From NCBI GenBank assembly GCA_002169865.1, contig NHIC01000009.1:49383-73334 (forward strand): a DNA stretch of 23,952 nucleotides, read 5' to 3'. The translations under genes and the position numbers were made by a program. The stretch is from Flavobacteriaceae bacterium TMED179. GTDB lineage: Bacteria; Bacteroidota; Bacteroidia; Flavobacteriales; Flavobacteriaceae. Shown here piece after piece: positions 23,810 to 23,952 of the stretch (positions are counted from its first letter, which is position 1; each line of letters begins with the position of its first letter). The notes under the pieces were generated by a model, which was not told the DNA's origin, ran no database searches, and saw only the letters and a list, made by a program, of their open reading frames with translations.

Positions 23810-23880
23810 GGCATCGTGGCCGAGTGGCTAGGCAGAGCTCTGCAAAAGCTTGTACAGCGGTTCGAATCCGCTCGATGCCT
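23810..23880 (+). tRNA. tRNA-Cys (anticodon GCA)
   Basis: A 71-nt cloverleaf folds by hand. The acceptor stem GGCATCG/CGATGCC has seven perfect pairs, the D stem is GCC/GGC, the anticodon stem GAGCT/AGCTT has one G-U, and the T arm AGCGG-TTCGAAT-CCGCT is perfect. The loop CTGCAAA puts GCA at 23842-23844, giving cysteine. The discriminator base is U73, as required by CysRS. CCA is not encoded. A weak -7 element (TACTTTTA, 23796-23803) lies 7 nt upstream of the mature 5' end, consistent with its own promoter although read-through from folB is possible. Confidence 0.96.
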
Positions 23881-23883
23881 CTT

Positions 23884-23952
23884 TTATTTTTCTATTGTTA
23901 TTTTTGCCCCAAACCTTTCCTTTTTCATTATTTTTTTTGGTTTTCCAAAAAC
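23884..23952 (-). CDS. Possible C-terminal end of an unidentified protein (runs off the right edge)
   Basis: Reading in from the right edge, 22 codons stay open on the minus strand and stop at TAA (23884-23886). The predicted tail begins VFGKPKKIMK and ends FGAKITIEK: basic, with alternating hydrophobic residues that look like a real protein end. It would converge on tRNA-Cys with 3 nt between them. The stretch is too short to identify and chance is a real alternative; otherwise this 72-nt tail is plain T-rich sequence without a clear hairpin. Confidence 0.35.
   Translation of the reverse strand, partial: VFGKPKKIMKKERFGAKITIEK

Noticed and set aside
23881..23952. Terminator after tRNA-Cys formed by AAACC and GGTTT segments
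   Set aside because: The stem is only about 5 bp with a loop near 28 nt, and the T-rich sequence is not placed after it.

Overview
The window is a compact, AT-rich (roughly one-third G+C by eye) stretch of chromosome from a member of the Bacteroidetes, almost certainly class Flavobacteriia. The evidence is the gene content and order: a SprE/PorW-type gliding and type IX secretion lipoprotein beside ATP synthase genes, a DUF6427/DUF6341 pair next to purD, a DUF4837 lipoprotein next to tatA, GH3 next to an M23 peptidase, and ybeY-mnmG-methyltransferase. Promoter-like elements of the Bacteroidetes -7 type (TAnnTTTG) lie in front of several genes, and Shine-Dalgarno sites are largely absent. Nothing looks mobile: I see no insertion sequence, phage, CRISPR array, rRNA or toxin-antitoxin pair. 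No gap between genes exceeds about 175 bases.

Layout. Positions 1-4231 (all minus): sprE-like lipoprotein, bactofilin, AtpZ-like and AtpI-like small membrane proteins, then the first two-thirds of ATP synthase subunit a (atpB), which runs off the left edge. 4406-5443 (plus): a FAD/2Fe-2S oxidoreductase. 5440-7913: DUF6427 membrane protein (minus), DUF6341 membrane protein (plus) and purD (minus). 7967-12342 (minus): a tightly packed run transcribed in the order M23 peptidase, GH3 acyl-adenylating enzyme, GT4 glycosyltransferase, polysaccharide pyruvyl transferase, probably continuing into purD. 12449-14800: tatA (plus), then pgk and a DUF4837 lipoprotein (minus). 14899-16008: holB (plus). 15995-19184 (minus): ybeY, mnmG and a SAM methyltransferase, with two perfect parS centromere sites. 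19248-21664 (plus): gltX and an SPFH membrane protein. 21666-23336 (minus): glnS. 23415-23880 (plus): folB and tRNA-Cys. The last 70 bases may hold the 3' end of another minus-strand gene.

Functionally this is mostly core metabolism and information processing: energy conservation, purine, folate and glycolytic enzymes, Glu and Gln tRNA charging, tRNA U34 modification, rRNA maturation and the replication clamp loader. Envelope genes are interleaved with these. The strongest structural signal beyond the genes is the pair of ParB-binding parS sites bracketing mnmG, one inside the ybeY reading frame and one 2 nt ahead of the methyltransferase start. They suggest that the window lies in the origin-proximal domain. 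I did not find an obviously new multi-gene system; the M23-GH3-GT4-pyruvyltransferase cassette is the best candidate for undescribed envelope biology.
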